From positions 1-64,000 of the forward strand of contig NZ_FOIU01000003.1 in assembly GCF_900111495.1 (NCBI RefSeq): DNA of 64,000 bases, read 5' to 3'. Positions 16,425-24,957 of the stretch are shown here, piece by piece. The notes beneath the pieces were generated by a model. The model was not told the DNA's origin and did not search any database. It was given only the letters and a program-made list of their open reading frames with translations. Numbering within the stretch: the first letter of the stretch is position 1; the number at the start of each line of letters is the position of its first letter. Source of the DNA: Chryseobacterium wanjuense (lineage in GTDB: Bacteria > Bacteroidota > Bacteroidia > Flavobacteriales > Weeksellaceae). The position numbers and the translations under genes were made by a program.

Positions 16425-16459
16425 TTTATTTTATTTTATTTTATTTTATTTTATTTTAT
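16424..16459. repeat. Pentanucleotide microsatellite (AAAAT)7
   Basis: The plus strand reads seven full copies of TTTTA plus one base over 36 nt. On the minus strand the tract starts inside the last codons of the diheme cytochrome gene, supplies its TAA stop, fills the whole spacer and ends at the ATG of the 86-residue gene. Slippage would change the ribosome-binding spacer in steps of 5 nt without altering either protein. Confidence 0.9.
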
Positions 16460-17441
16460 CCATGATTATTTTTATTTCCTCAACTGTTACTTTCTTCCCA
16501 TTATTTCCCCAGCTTGTCCTTTCATGGTTAATGAGAGCAGTCACATCTTCAGGTTTGAAATTAGCATTGGTTCCTACCGCTGGCATTTCTCCAAATTGAG
16601 GAGCCAGACCATTATATCCTTTCATAATAATCGTAACATAGAGTTCCAGATTATCTCCTAACACTACTTTGTCGCCTTTCAATGGTGGAAATGCTCCTGG
16701 AACTCCTTCCCCAGTTGCTTGGTGACAGGTAGCGCAATTGGCTATGAATAAAGCTTCTCCATCAGGAAGATTATCTCCTCCTGCATTTCCTTCAGCTTTT
16801 TTCTCTTCTTTTTTGTATAGAAATTCTCTTGCAGGAATACTCTTTGGAAGTTCGGTCTGTTTAAGACTGAGAAGATATGCAACAAGATCACTGGCATCTT
16901 TTGATGGAACAATTTTTCCTTTAATTCCTTTTTTAAATGCATCAGGAAGACTTATTTCCTTATCTCCAGGATCAAGCTGATCTTTAACTATAAATAGCCA
17001 TTTATAAGAAGGCATTATAGATTGAGGAACTACAGCTCTGGGATTGAACAGATGAGAGTATTGCCAATCTTTACTGGATTGCCGGGCTCCAATATTGGTA
17101 AGGTCGGGACCTGTTCTTTCTGTTCCCATGAGGGTAGCAGTATTCTGAAAAAGATTGATCCTTTTGTTTCTGGCATAATCTACAGCCAGGCTTGGACGGT
17201 TACCGAATACCTGATCCATGTCTACATTACGAACCTGCTGGGTATGACATGCTACGCAGCCTTCACGGATATAAATTGATTTCCCACGGCTTTCTTCTTC
17301 TGTAAATGGTTTACTTCCTTGTAAAGGTTGATATACTTTTTGGTTATTCAACGCAGGAAATATGCATATAAATAGGGTCAGAAAAAGGAAAAACGCCAAT
17401 GCTGAGGAAAAAAGTTTCTTATGGTCACTAAAAAAATCCAT
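16446..17441 (-). CDS. Diheme cytochrome c subunit of a cbb3-like oxidase (CcoO/CcoP-like)
   Basis: This 331-residue protein has one N-terminal membrane anchor (12-30) and two periplasmic heme c domains. The first is CcoO-like: GCVACHTQQVRN with C62, C65 and H66, and QSIMPSYKW with M143. The second is a small cytochrome c: C236, C239 and H240 in NCATCHQATGEG, GAFPPLKG, and a FGEMPAVG methionine. It therefore combines the CcoO role with a CcoP-like electron-entry domain. Its start codon overlaps the stop of the catalytic subunit gene by one base, so the two are translationally coupled. Electrons from periplasmic cytochrome c would pass through it to the CcoN-like subunit. Confidence 0.88.
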   Translation of the reverse strand: MDFFSDHKKLFSSALAFFLFLTLFICIFPALNNQKVYQPLQGSKPFTEEESRGKSIYIREGCVACHTQQVRNVDMDQVFGNRPSLAVDYARNKRINLFQNTATLMGTERTGPDLTNIGARQSSKDWQYSHLFNPRAVVPQSIMPSYKWLFIVKDQLDPGDKEISLPDAFKKGIKGKIVPSKDASDLVAYLLSLKQTELPKSIPAREFLYKKEEKKAEGNAGGDNLPDGEALFIANCATCHQATGEGVPGAFPPLKGDKVVLGDNLELYVTIIMKGYNGLAPQFGEMPAVGTNANFKPEDVTALINHERTSWGNNGKKVTVEEIKIIMDKIK

Positions 17442-19195
17442 TATGCTTTTACTTGTTTATTGTGAATGATTTCTAAAATATCGCCTGGTGTCTGAGGTAG
17501 TTTTATTTCTTTTTTGGGCTTTATCATTCTGTAAAAATTATATGCGAAGATGATATGTGACAACCACATCATTGTTCCTCCGATTGCTCTCCACAACCAA
17601 AAGGGTATCATATGTACAACCCCTTCAATAAATGGTTTCTTCTCAATCCACATCACTCCTTTTTCTGTAGAACCTATCATTAATGAAACGGTATATACTA
17701 AAACACCAACCAAAGCTAACCAAAAATGTAATCCTACAGTAATACTTGGTGGTTCATAAGAAGTAAGTCTCGGTACTAAGGTATAAGTGAAAGACCATAG
17801 CATGAACGTAATAATCCCATACATCGTTAAATGCGAATGGGCTACTGTAAAATCAGTAAAATGCCATAATAAGTTGGTTGTTCTAAACGCCTCTGCTGTA
17901 CCTTGTAGTGAGCCTGTAAAATAAAAAATAATAGAAACTACATAAAAAGGTAACACATAGCTCAATTTAAGGCGATGCCAAGATCCTCGAATAGTCATCA
18001 TAAAATTAATGCTCCCTGCAGCTACGGGAATCACCATTCCCACGCTCGCAACAATAGCAATGGTTTGCATCCACCAAGGAATGGCACTAAAAATAAAGTG
18101 ATGAGTTCCAATAAGAGTATAAAATAAAATCTGTGTCCAAAACGCAAGTATACTCAAACTATAAGAATACACCGGACTGTTCAACTCTTGTGGAAGAAAA
18201 TAATACATTAATCCCAAATTGAAAAACATAAACCACATCCCCACTCCCTGATGCATAAAATAACCCTGCGTTATGGTTTCTCCCAAACCGTCTTGCCAAA
18301 ATGGAAGATAAGCAACCACCAATATGACTACAACAAACATCATAGCCGAGACTACATACCAATTGGAAACATAGATTTCTTCTGTTTTTCGGAACGCGAT
18401 CGTATTGATATGATTATAAATACTAATTATAATTCCTGTAGCAAAAAGTAACATAACTGGCCAGATATATTCCCTGTACTCTCCGCCACTATTATTGATT
18501 CCCGCCATTAAGCAAACGCTACCAAGAAATACAGCAGAATTCATTAATATTAAAGTCACATATCCTATCTTAAGATTGAAAATTTTTGTATTTCCCACCC
18601 TTGGAATGACATAATATGAGAAACCTACCATTGCCATAGATGCCCATCCCCAAAAAACCATATTGGTATGTACGGGTCTAAGCCTTCCGAAACTCAACCA
18701 GCTGATATGGTCAGCATCCGGAGCGACAAATTTTATTCCAAGATATTCACCAACCGTGGTTCCCATAAAAAGCCAGAATACACTAGTGCCAAGAAACCAA
18801 AGGATTAATTTTTTTTCCTCATCCGGAATTTTAATATTCCTTCCCTCCTCTCTTTTGGTTTGCAGAAAACGGATTTCATGAATTTCATTTGCTTGGTCTA
18901 TTAACCCACGCGGGTCTTTTACTTGCTTATTTGCGGAAAGTTCGTTTCCTGAAAGTTGGAATTCAAGTTCTTTTTTTCGTTCCTCCAACGCAGAAATTTC
19001 GCCTGGCTGCAGATGACTCAGATGCTCATATATCCTTTTAAGTTCTTTTTTTTTCAATGTATCAGAAATCATCCGATTTACTCTTATTAAAATAAGAATA
19101 AGTGCAAAAATGATGGGAATCAAAAAAAGAACAATTGTAATTTGTAAACCAGGCTCATTAAGAAGTTCGTTCATAGTATAAGTTTTAAGAAACAA
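17441..19195 (-). CDS. Divergent cbb3-type oxidase catalytic subunit (CcoN-like)
   Basis: This 584-residue subunit has an extra N-terminal helix (about 18-40) and a charged segment (45-130) before the 12-helix core. Heme and copper ligands can be read: RPVHTNMVFWG (low-spin heme), FMHQGVGMW (CuB histidine), TLIGTHHFIF (paired CuB histidines, with tyrosine six residues before the first, matching the cbb3 catalytic tyrosine) and VAHSHLTMYG (heme histidines). The FEGP motif seen in the second CcoN (20897-23158) is replaced here by TGSLQGTAEAF. It is probably an O2 reductase, but an NO-reductase-like variant cannot be excluded. An FNR-type box lies 41 bp upstream. ATG 19174 is an alternative start that would leave a longer leader. 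Confidence 0.85.
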   Translation of the reverse strand: MFLKTYTMNELLNEPGLQITIVLFLIPIIFALILILIRVNRMISDTLKKKELKRIYEHLSHLQPGEISALEERKKELEFQLSGNELSANKQVKDPRGLIDQANEIHEIRFLQTKREEGRNIKIPDEEKKLILWFLGTSVFWLFMGTTVGEYLGIKFVAPDADHISWLSFGRLRPVHTNMVFWGWASMAMVGFSYYVIPRVGNTKIFNLKIGYVTLILMNSAVFLGSVCLMAGINNSGGEYREYIWPVMLLFATGIIISIYNHINTIAFRKTEEIYVSNWYVVSAMMFVVVILVVAYLPFWQDGLGETITQGYFMHQGVGMWFMFFNLGLMYYFLPQELNSPVYSYSLSILAFWTQILFYTLIGTHHFIFSAIPWWMQTIAIVASVGMVIPVAAGSINFMMTIRGSWHRLKLSYVLPFYVVSIIFYFTGSLQGTAEAFRTTNLLWHFTDFTVAHSHLTMYGIITFMLWSFTYTLVPRLTSYEPPSITVGLHFWLALVGVLVYTVSLMIGSTEKGVMWIEKKPFIEGVVHMIPFWLWRAIGGTMMWLSHIIFAYNFYRMIKPKKEIKLPQTPGDILEIIHNKQVKA

Positions 19196-19235
19196 CTTTA
19201 TTTACTTAAAACTACTTTGAATGCTTAATTTTCTA

Positions 19236-19253
19236 TTATGATTGAAATCACAA
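19236..19253 (-). promoter_or_regulatory. FNR/CRP-type operator
   Basis: The minus strand reads TTGTGATTTCAATCATAA, an almost perfect 18-bp palindrome. Its core TGAT-N4-ATCA fits the FNR consensus. It lies 41 bp upstream of the CcoN-like start and just past the 3' end of a Crp/Fnr-family gene. The spacing suits activation of the oxidase operon by that protein. Confidence 0.7.
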
Positions 19254-19266
19254 CTGGTTAGTTTAT

Positions 19267-19866
19267 TTAATAGTAAATTAATCCTTTTTTTATCTTCAGC
19301 AGATTATTTTTTTCCATTAATTTAATAGTTCGTATAACAGTTTCTACACGCAATCCGGTTAGATTTGCCATCTGTTGGCGGGTTAACGGAACAATATATT
19401 CGGAATTTAAACCATTTTCTATGCAATAGATATTCTTAAAATAATTCATTAAAGTTTTAAGTCTCGTAGTAGGGTCATTAGAAAATATATGTTGAGACAT
19501 GATCATTTTATAATATAACCTGCGTGAAAGGCTTTTGTTAATTTCTATCGCATATTTAGGATATTCAGTCAACAGTTTAAAAAAATCTTTGGAAGAAATC
19601 TGTATAATATCACAATCTGTTAAGGCTATGGCATTAGTTGGATACTTTTCATTAATAAATAATAAGACTTCGCCAAATCCTTGTGGTGCATTGATAATAT
19701 TCTGAATGAATTCTTTTCCATCTTCACTGTAATTATTAAGCTTGACCGTTCCTGATATAATTTGAAAATAACTCTTACAGGTTGAATTTTCCTCATAGAT
19801 AAAATCTCCACTACTATACTGCGTGATATTGTAATTATAATCTTTTATATGTTTTTCAGAAATCAT
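19267..19866 (-). CDS. Crp/Fnr-family transcription regulator
   Basis: This 199-residue protein has an N-terminal cyclic-nucleotide-binding-like beta-roll (about 10-110; YSSGDFIYEENS, FQIISGTVKLNNY, PQGFGEVLLF), a dimer helix and a C-terminal winged helix. The winged helix reads VPLTRQQMANLTGLRVETVI, then RTIKLMEKNNLLKIKKGLI. It lacks the cysteine motif that binds Fe-S in classical FNR, so the signal is not oxygen through a cluster of that kind. It lies directly upstream of the cbb3-like operon in the same direction. The palindrome between them matches an FNR-type site, so it likely controls that operon. Confidence 0.9.
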   Translation of the reverse strand: MISEKHIKDYNYNITQYSSGDFIYEENSTCKSYFQIISGTVKLNNYSEDGKEFIQNIINAPQGFGEVLLFINEKYPTNAIALTDCDIIQISSKDFFKLLTEYPKYAIEINKSLSRRLYYKMIMSQHIFSNDPTTRLKTLMNYFKNIYCIENGLNSEYIVPLTRQQMANLTGLRVETVIRTIKLMEKNNLLKIKKGLIYY

Positions 19867-19913
19867 TTCTATTAATCGTAATTTATTAAATTTATAATAC
19901 TATTGAATGATTT

Positions 19914-20798
19914 TTAATACTTATTATAATATTGCTTTCGGAAGGCCTCGGGGGTAAATGATGTATATTTTTTAAAAAATTTTACAAAGTAAGACGGGTC
20001 TGAATAATTTAATGCTTCAGCAATATTTGTAATTGATAAATCAAAATTCACCAAAAGTCTTTTAGCTTCCAGAATAATCCTATTTCTAATAATTTCACCA
20101 GCTGATAGGTTAATTTGTTGCTTACATATAAAGTTCAATTGGTTAGGTGTTATATTTAGAGAAGTTGCATAATCTTTGGGTAATTTATATTGATGAAAAT
20201 TAGTTTCTAAAATCTCTATAAACTGCTTTAATATTAAAGAATTATAATTCGTGTCAATAAATATAGTTTTGGAGATAGTATCTTTTCCAGCAAGTGCACA
20301 AATTTGAAGTATTAAGGATGCAATCATTATTTGTGACCAAGATTGAATGTCTGTCATTTCTTCAATAATATCTTCAAAACAAACTTTCAACTTACGTTGG
20401 TTTTCCTTTGAAATATTTACCATCTGGTCACTTTCAAATAAATTAAAAAATGGAAATTGATCAATTAACGAAGAATTGATCTTCAACTGATCAAAAAAAG
20501 TAGTGGAAAAATTAATTACATAACCTTCTGCATTTTCATCCAATCTCCAACTATGAACCTGTCCCGGACGCATAAAAAAAATCTTTTCTGGAGCAACGTC
20601 GTATGTTTTGAAGTCGATTAAATTTTCACCATATCCTTTTACAAAATAGGTAACATGATAAAAAGAATGGCGATGAACTTTTGTTGTTCCAGGATTTTGA
20701 TCTAAAAATTCTGAAAATCTATCAATGGTAAATACTTCATTAATTGAATTACACGTCGACAGACCTTCAATTTCAAATGTTGGATAAACCTCCTTCAT
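19914..20798 (-). CDS. AraC-family regulator
   Basis: This 294-residue regulator has an N-terminal cupin-like sensor domain (about 20-120; HRHSFYHVTYFVKGYG, EKIFFMRPGQVHSW). The C-terminal AraC DNA-binding domain has two helix-turn-helix motifs: YATSLNITPNQLNFICKQ and ITNIAEALNYSDPSYFVKFF, ending TPEAFRKQYYNK. It is divergent from the ccoNO operon; the 98-bp gap holds an 8-bp inverted repeat. It probably regulates that operon or itself. The ligand is unknown. Confidence 0.92.
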   Translation of the reverse strand: MKEVYPTFEIEGLSTCNSINEVFTIDRFSEFLDQNPGTTKVHRHSFYHVTYFVKGYGENLIDFKTYDVAPEKIFFMRPGQVHSWRLDENAEGYVINFSTTFFDQLKINSSLIDQFPFFNLFESDQMVNISKENQRKLKVCFEDIIEEMTDIQSWSQIMIASLILQICALAGKDTISKTIFIDTNYNSLILKQFIEILETNFHQYKLPKDYATSLNITPNQLNFICKQQINLSAGEIIRNRIILEAKRLLVNFDLSITNIAEALNYSDPSYFVKFFKKYTSFTPEAFRKQYYNKY

Positions 20799-20818
20799 AC
20801 TTTATTGCTGTAATATTT

Positions 20819-20854
20819 TAATCATCATAAAAATAGCTATTTTTTCGATGATTA
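20819..20854. promoter_or_regulatory. Inverted repeat in the araC/ccoNO divergent promoter
   Basis: TAATCATC (20819-20826) and GATGATTA (20847-20854) are perfect inverted half-sites 20 nt apart, about two helical turns, suiting a dimeric regulator. They sit between the start of the AraC gene and the ccoNO start. TAACTTTG (20883-20890) next to the ccoNO ATG resembles a Bacteroidota -7 element. Confidence 0.45.
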
Positions 20855-20896
20855 ACACCATAAATAAATGATAGTGGTATATTAACTTTGAACATA

Positions 20897-23158
20897 ATGG
20901 AAACACAGAAATTTTACTATGATAACACCATAGTACGTGCATTTTTATATGCAACAATAGTTTTTGCCTTAATAGGATTCGTCTTTGGACTGACTGCGGC
21001 TCTGCTTTTGTTTTACCCTGAACTGCCTGAATTCATTTTTGGGACAGATGACCAATCTATCCATATCTTGAGAGACGGAGGTATCCAAGCATTGATAGAT
21101 ACTAATGGAGCCTTCGGATTTGGTAGAATAAGAATGTTGCATACAAATACTGTAATCTTTGCATTTGTTTGTAACAGCTTTTTTATTGGGGTATACTACT
21201 CTGTACCTCGCCTTTTAAAAACAGAAATGTTTAACAAAACATTAAGTTGGATTCATTTTTGGACGTGGCAGTTAATGGTCGTAGTAACCTTTATTACTTT
21301 CTTCATGGGAATCAATACATCAAAGGAATATGCGGAACATGAATGGCCAATCGACATACTTCTTACTTTTTCATGGGTAATTTTTGGACTTAATATGTTC
21401 GGAACCATCACAAAAAGAAGAGTTAGACATCTATATGTTGCAATTTGGTTTTATTTGGGAACTTGGATTGCAGTAGCAATGCTTTACATATTCAATAACC
21501 TTGAAGTTCCCTTATCATTTACGGGGTGGAAATCATATTCTGCGTATGCTGGAGTAAAAGATGCTATTGTACAATGGTGGTATGGTCACAACGCAGTTGC
21601 ATTTATTTTAACCACTCCAATTTTGGGATTAATGTATTATTTTCTTCCAAAAGCAGCCGAACGGCCTGTTTTTTCGTATAAGCTCTCAATTATTCATTTC
21701 TGGTCGTTAATTTTTGTGTATATCTGGGCAGGACCACATCATCTTCAATATACAGCAATACCAGCATGGGCACAAGCTGTAGGTACTGGTTTTTCAATTA
21801 TGCTGATTGCCCCATCATGGGGAGGAATGCTGAATGGACTATTGACTCTGAGAGGATCTTGGGATAAAGTACGAGAAAATCCTATTTTAAAATTCTTTGT
21901 CGTTGCAGTTACTTGTTATGGTATGGCAACTTTTGAGGGACCACTACTGGCGACTAAAAACATCAACAAAATTGGTCACTTTACCGATTGGGTGATAGGT
22001 CATGTTCACCTTGGAGCATTAGGATGGAATGGTTTTATGGCTTTTGGAATGATCTACTACCTTATTCCAATCCTATGGAGAACAAAAATATGGTCTGTTA
22101 AGCTGGCGAACTGGCATTTCTGGTTGGGAACTTTGGGAATTATTTTCTACGCAGTACCAATGTATATTTCAGGATTTACACAAGGATTAATGTGGAAACA
22201 ATTTAACCCAGACGGGACATTATTATGGAAGAACTGGTTAGATACAGTAACAGCAATTATCCCTTATTTTAAAATGAGATTTTTAGGTGGGTTATTTTAC
22301 TTTTCAGGTGCTATCTTAATGGTCATTAACCTTGCGGCTACTATTAGAAAAGGCTCTTTCCAAAAAGAAGTACCGGCAGAAGCACCAGCCTTAGCTAATA
22401 TTAATAATAAAAGAAAAGAAGGAGAAGGTATACATCTTTGGTTGGAAAGATTGCCCGTCTTATTCACAGTGCTATCTTTTATTGCAGTCTCAGTTGGAGG
22501 GGCTGTAGAAATTATACCAACTTTAATGCTTAAACAAAATGTACCGACAATTTCAGCTGTAAAACCATATTCTCCTTTAGAATTAGAAGGTAGAGATTTA
22601 TACATCCGCGAAGGCTGTAATGCCTGTCACTCTCAAATTGTAAGACCATTCCGAGATGAGATTGTAAGATTTAACGGCAAAAACGGCCAGTATTCTAAGG
22701 CAGGGGAATTTGTTTATGACAGACCATTCCTTTGGGGGTCAAAAAGAACAGGGCCAGATTTACATAGAGAAGGTGGTAAAAACCCAAGTTCTTGGCATTA
22801 TAAACATATGTATAATCCTAGGTCCACATCGGCCGGTTCTATTATGCCTCGTTATCCATGGCTAATAGCCAATAATTTAGACCGATCTAAAATGATCGAT
22901 AAGCTAAAATTCATGAAAAATACATTTGATGTACCTTACACAAAAGCCCAAATTGATTCAGCTGATAAATGGGCCGACAATCAGGCATCTATAATAGTGA
23001 AAGACATTTTTTCGGAGGCTACAGACTTGAAAGAAGCCTACGCCAAAAGGCCACAAGGTGAACTAGAAAAGAAAGAAATTATAGCCCTTATAGCCTATCT
23101 GCAAAGATTAGGTACAGATATAAAAACAAGCGATATAAAAACAGCTGGTAACAATTAA
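20897..23158 (+). CDS. ccoNO: cbb3-type cytochrome c oxidase, fused CcoN-CcoO subunits
   Basis: This 753-residue protein fuses the catalytic heme-copper subunit to the monoheme cytochrome subunit, as is common in Bacteroidota. The CcoN part (1-480) has WWYGHNAVAF (CuB histidine), YIWAGPHHLQYT (paired CuB histidines and catalytic tyrosine), MATFEGPLLA and WVIGHVHLGALGWNG (heme ligands). After a linker and another membrane helix, the CcoO part carries EGCNACHSQIVRPFRDE and GSIMPRYPWL. It reduces O2 to water at low oxygen with proton pumping. ATG 20897 is preferred over an upstream TTG. A small CcoQ-like gene and ccoG follow, but ccoP is absent. Confidence 0.95.
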   Translation: METQKFYYDNTIVRAFLYATIVFALIGFVFGLTAALLLFYPELPEFIFGTDDQSIHILRDGGIQALIDTNGAFGFGRIRMLHTNTVIFAFVCNSFFIGVYYSVPRLLKTEMFNKTLSWIHFWTWQLMVVVTFITFFMGINTSKEYAEHEWPIDILLTFSWVIFGLNMFGTITKRRVRHLYVAIWFYLGTWIAVAMLYIFNNLEVPLSFTGWKSYSAYAGVKDAIVQWWYGHNAVAFILTTPILGLMYYFLPKAAERPVFSYKLSIIHFWSLIFVYIWAGPHHLQYTAIPAWAQAVGTGFSIMLIAPSWGGMLNGLLTLRGSWDKVRENPILKFFVVAVTCYGMATFEGPLLATKNINKIGHFTDWVIGHVHLGALGWNGFMAFGMIYYLIPILWRTKIWSVKLANWHFWLGTLGIIFYAVPMYISGFTQGLMWKQFNPDGTLLWKNWLDTVTAIIPYFKMRFLGGLFYFSGAILMVINLAATIRKGSFQKEVPAEAPALANINNKRKEGEGIHLWLERLPVLFTVLSFIAVSVGGAVEIIPTLMLKQNVPTISAVKPYSPLELEGRDLYIREGCNACHSQIVRPFRDEIVRFNGKNGQYSKAGEFVYDRPFLWGSKRTGPDLHREGGKNPSSWHYKHMYNPRSTSAGSIMPRYPWLIANNLDRSKMIDKLKFMKNTFDVPYTKAQIDSADKWADNQASIIVKDIFSEATDLKEAYAKRPQGELEKKEIIALIAYLQRLGTDIKTSDIKTAGNN

Positions 23159-23169
23159 ATATACATGAA

Positions 23170-23346
23170 ATGATTCCTCAAAACTTTAAAGACATTTTAG
23201 CAAATACTGATTATGCAGGATTTTATCAAACGTTATCCATGATTATTTTTTTATTATTTTTCGTTATTCTCATACTTTATGTTTTCACAAGACCAAAAAA
23301 ATTCTATCATGAAGCAGAGCGTGCTCCCCTCCGTGATGATCAATAA
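23170..23346 (+). CDS. ccoQ: CcoQ-like small cbb3 subunit
   Basis: This 58-residue protein starts MIPQNFKDILANTDYAGFYQ. It has one transmembrane helix (about 23-42, LSMIIFLLFFVILILYVF), then TRPKKFYHEAERAPL. Length, the single helix, the polar F/Y-x-x-x-E tail and the position right after ccoNO (11-nt gap) match the small subunit of cbb3 operons in Bacteroidota. CcoQ-type proteins stabilise the oxidase complex. An earlier ATG at 23165 is followed at once by a stop, which fixes this start. The next gene is ccoG, 30 nt on. Confidence 0.85.
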   Translation: MIPQNFKDILANTDYAGFYQTLSMIIFLLFFVILILYVFTRPKKFYHEAERAPLRDDQ

Positions 23347-23376
23347 AAATTACAATTTATATATACTAACACTGAA

Positions 23377-24834
23377 ATGTCAGAAATAAATGAAGAAGTC
23401 GTTCGCGGCGGACAGGGGCAAGTTTTAAACCCTGAGACCTATAGAGATTCTATAGGAACAATGGAACAATCAGGGAAGAGAAAATGGGTTTTTCCCAAAA
23501 AACCAAAGGGTAAATACACTAATTACAGAGATTTAGTAAGTTATACTCTTTTGATTATATACTTTGTCATTCCATTTATTAAAATTAATGGAAACCCTTT
23601 CTTTTTGTTAAATGTCATTAATGGAGAATATTTTATTGCGGGGCAACCTTTCTATCCGCAGGATTTTTTTATTCTTACCCTAGGTGCTATTGCTTCTCTT
23701 ATTTTCATTATTGTTTTTACTATTGCCTTTGGAAGAATTTTTTGTGGTTGGATATGCCCTCAAACAATTTTTATGGAATCGGTCTTTCGAAAAATAGAGT
23801 TTTGGATTGAGGGTGATCGCAATAAACAAATGAGACTTGAACGCCAGGAGTGGAATACTGAAAAAATTTGGAAAAGGACTCTAAAGTGGTCTATTTATAT
23901 TATCATTTCTCTCATCATCACTCACGTTATGTTTATGTATATTGTTGGTTACGAAAAAGTGTTTAAAATTATCTCAGAAGGACCATTTGAGAACATCACC
24001 AACTTTATTGTTATGATTCTTTTTACAGCCACTTTTTATTTTGTATTTGCATGGTTTCGAGAGCAGGTTTGCACACTGGTTTGTCCATATGGAAGGTTAC
24101 AAGGTGTACTAATTGATAAGGAAACTATTAATGTATTTTATGATTTCAAAAGAGGTGAAAACCGCTCTAAATGGAGAAATGGGGAAGACAGAAAAGTTAC
24201 AGGAAAAGGTGATTGTATCGATTGTTATCAATGTGTTTCAGTTTGTCCTACCGGAATCGATATTAGAGACGGACAGCAATTGGAATGCGTAAATTGTACT
24301 GCATGCATAGATGCATGTGACGAAATAATGGAAAAAGTAGGTTTGCCCAAAGGTTTGATCAGATACGCATCAGAAAGAGAGATTGAGACCGGGACTCCTT
24401 ATAAGTTTACTAGCAGAATGAAAGGTTTTGCAGCAATTCTGATATTGCTGATCGGGTTCCTTGGATTCCTTCTGTCAAGTAGAGGTGATATGGAAGCGAA
24501 GTTTATCAAACCTGCAGGTAGTACATTTTTTGTAAGAGAAGGAAAAATTATCAATACGTATAATTACACATTTCTCAATAAGACAAATAATAAAAAAATT
24601 GTTACTATAAAAGTTATCGAACCGGCACATGCTGAAATTAATTATAGTGCTTCTAGTAAAATAGTCGTAGATCGTGATAAAATATCAAAAGGAACCATCA
24701 ACATCAGCTTTCCAGAATCACAAATGAATCTTTCCAAACAGAATATTACTATAGGTGTATATGATTTAAATGGGAAGTTAATTGATTCTTATCAGACTTA
24801 CTTTGAAGGGCCATTTAAATTACAAATACCTTAA
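23377..24834 (+). CDS. ccoG: Cytochrome c oxidase accessory protein CcoG
   Basis: This 485-residue membrane protein has five or so transmembrane helices. It carries polyferredoxin motifs: GRIFCGWICPQTIF, REQVCTLVCPYGRLQG, then two 4Fe-4S sets CIDCYQCVSVCPTG and CVNCTACIDACDE. The C-terminal 110 residues are a periplasmic Ig-like domain. CcoG (RdxA/FixG) reduces copper for delivery to the CuB site of cbb3 oxidase. It is the last gene of the ccoNO-ccoQ-ccoG group and ends before a terminator hairpin. In most relatives ccoP lies between ccoQ and ccoG; here only 30 nt separate them. Confidence 0.95.
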   Translation: MSEINEEVVRGGQGQVLNPETYRDSIGTMEQSGKRKWVFPKKPKGKYTNYRDLVSYTLLIIYFVIPFIKINGNPFFLLNVINGEYFIAGQPFYPQDFFILTLGAIASLIFIIVFTIAFGRIFCGWICPQTIFMESVFRKIEFWIEGDRNKQMRLERQEWNTEKIWKRTLKWSIYIIISLIITHVMFMYIVGYEKVFKIISEGPFENITNFIVMILFTATFYFVFAWFREQVCTLVCPYGRLQGVLIDKETINVFYDFKRGENRSKWRNGEDRKVTGKGDCIDCYQCVSVCPTGIDIRDGQQLECVNCTACIDACDEIMEKVGLPKGLIRYASEREIETGTPYKFTSRMKGFAAILILLIGFLGFLLSSRGDMEAKFIKPAGSTFFVREGKIINTYNYTFLNKTNNKKIVTIKVIEPAHAEINYSASSKIVVDRDKISKGTINISFPESQMNLSKQNITIGVYDLNGKLIDSYQTYFEGPFKLQIP

Positions 24835-24901
24835 AAGTCATCATAGCAAACACAGCTAATATTAAAAGTGTTTTAAACTATAGCTTTAGTTATTAATTTA
24901 T

Positions 24902-24957
24902 CACCTATTCAGACATACATTTAAAAAGATGAAACTGGATAGGTGCTCTTTTTTAAT
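24902..24957 (+). terminator. Intrinsic terminator after ccoG
   Basis: CACCTAT with CAG (24902-24912) pairs with CTGGATAGGTG (24935-24945) with a small internal mismatch. CTCTTTTTTAAT follows on the plus strand. It lies about 70 nt after the ccoG stop and ends the oxidase operon. Confidence 0.75.
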
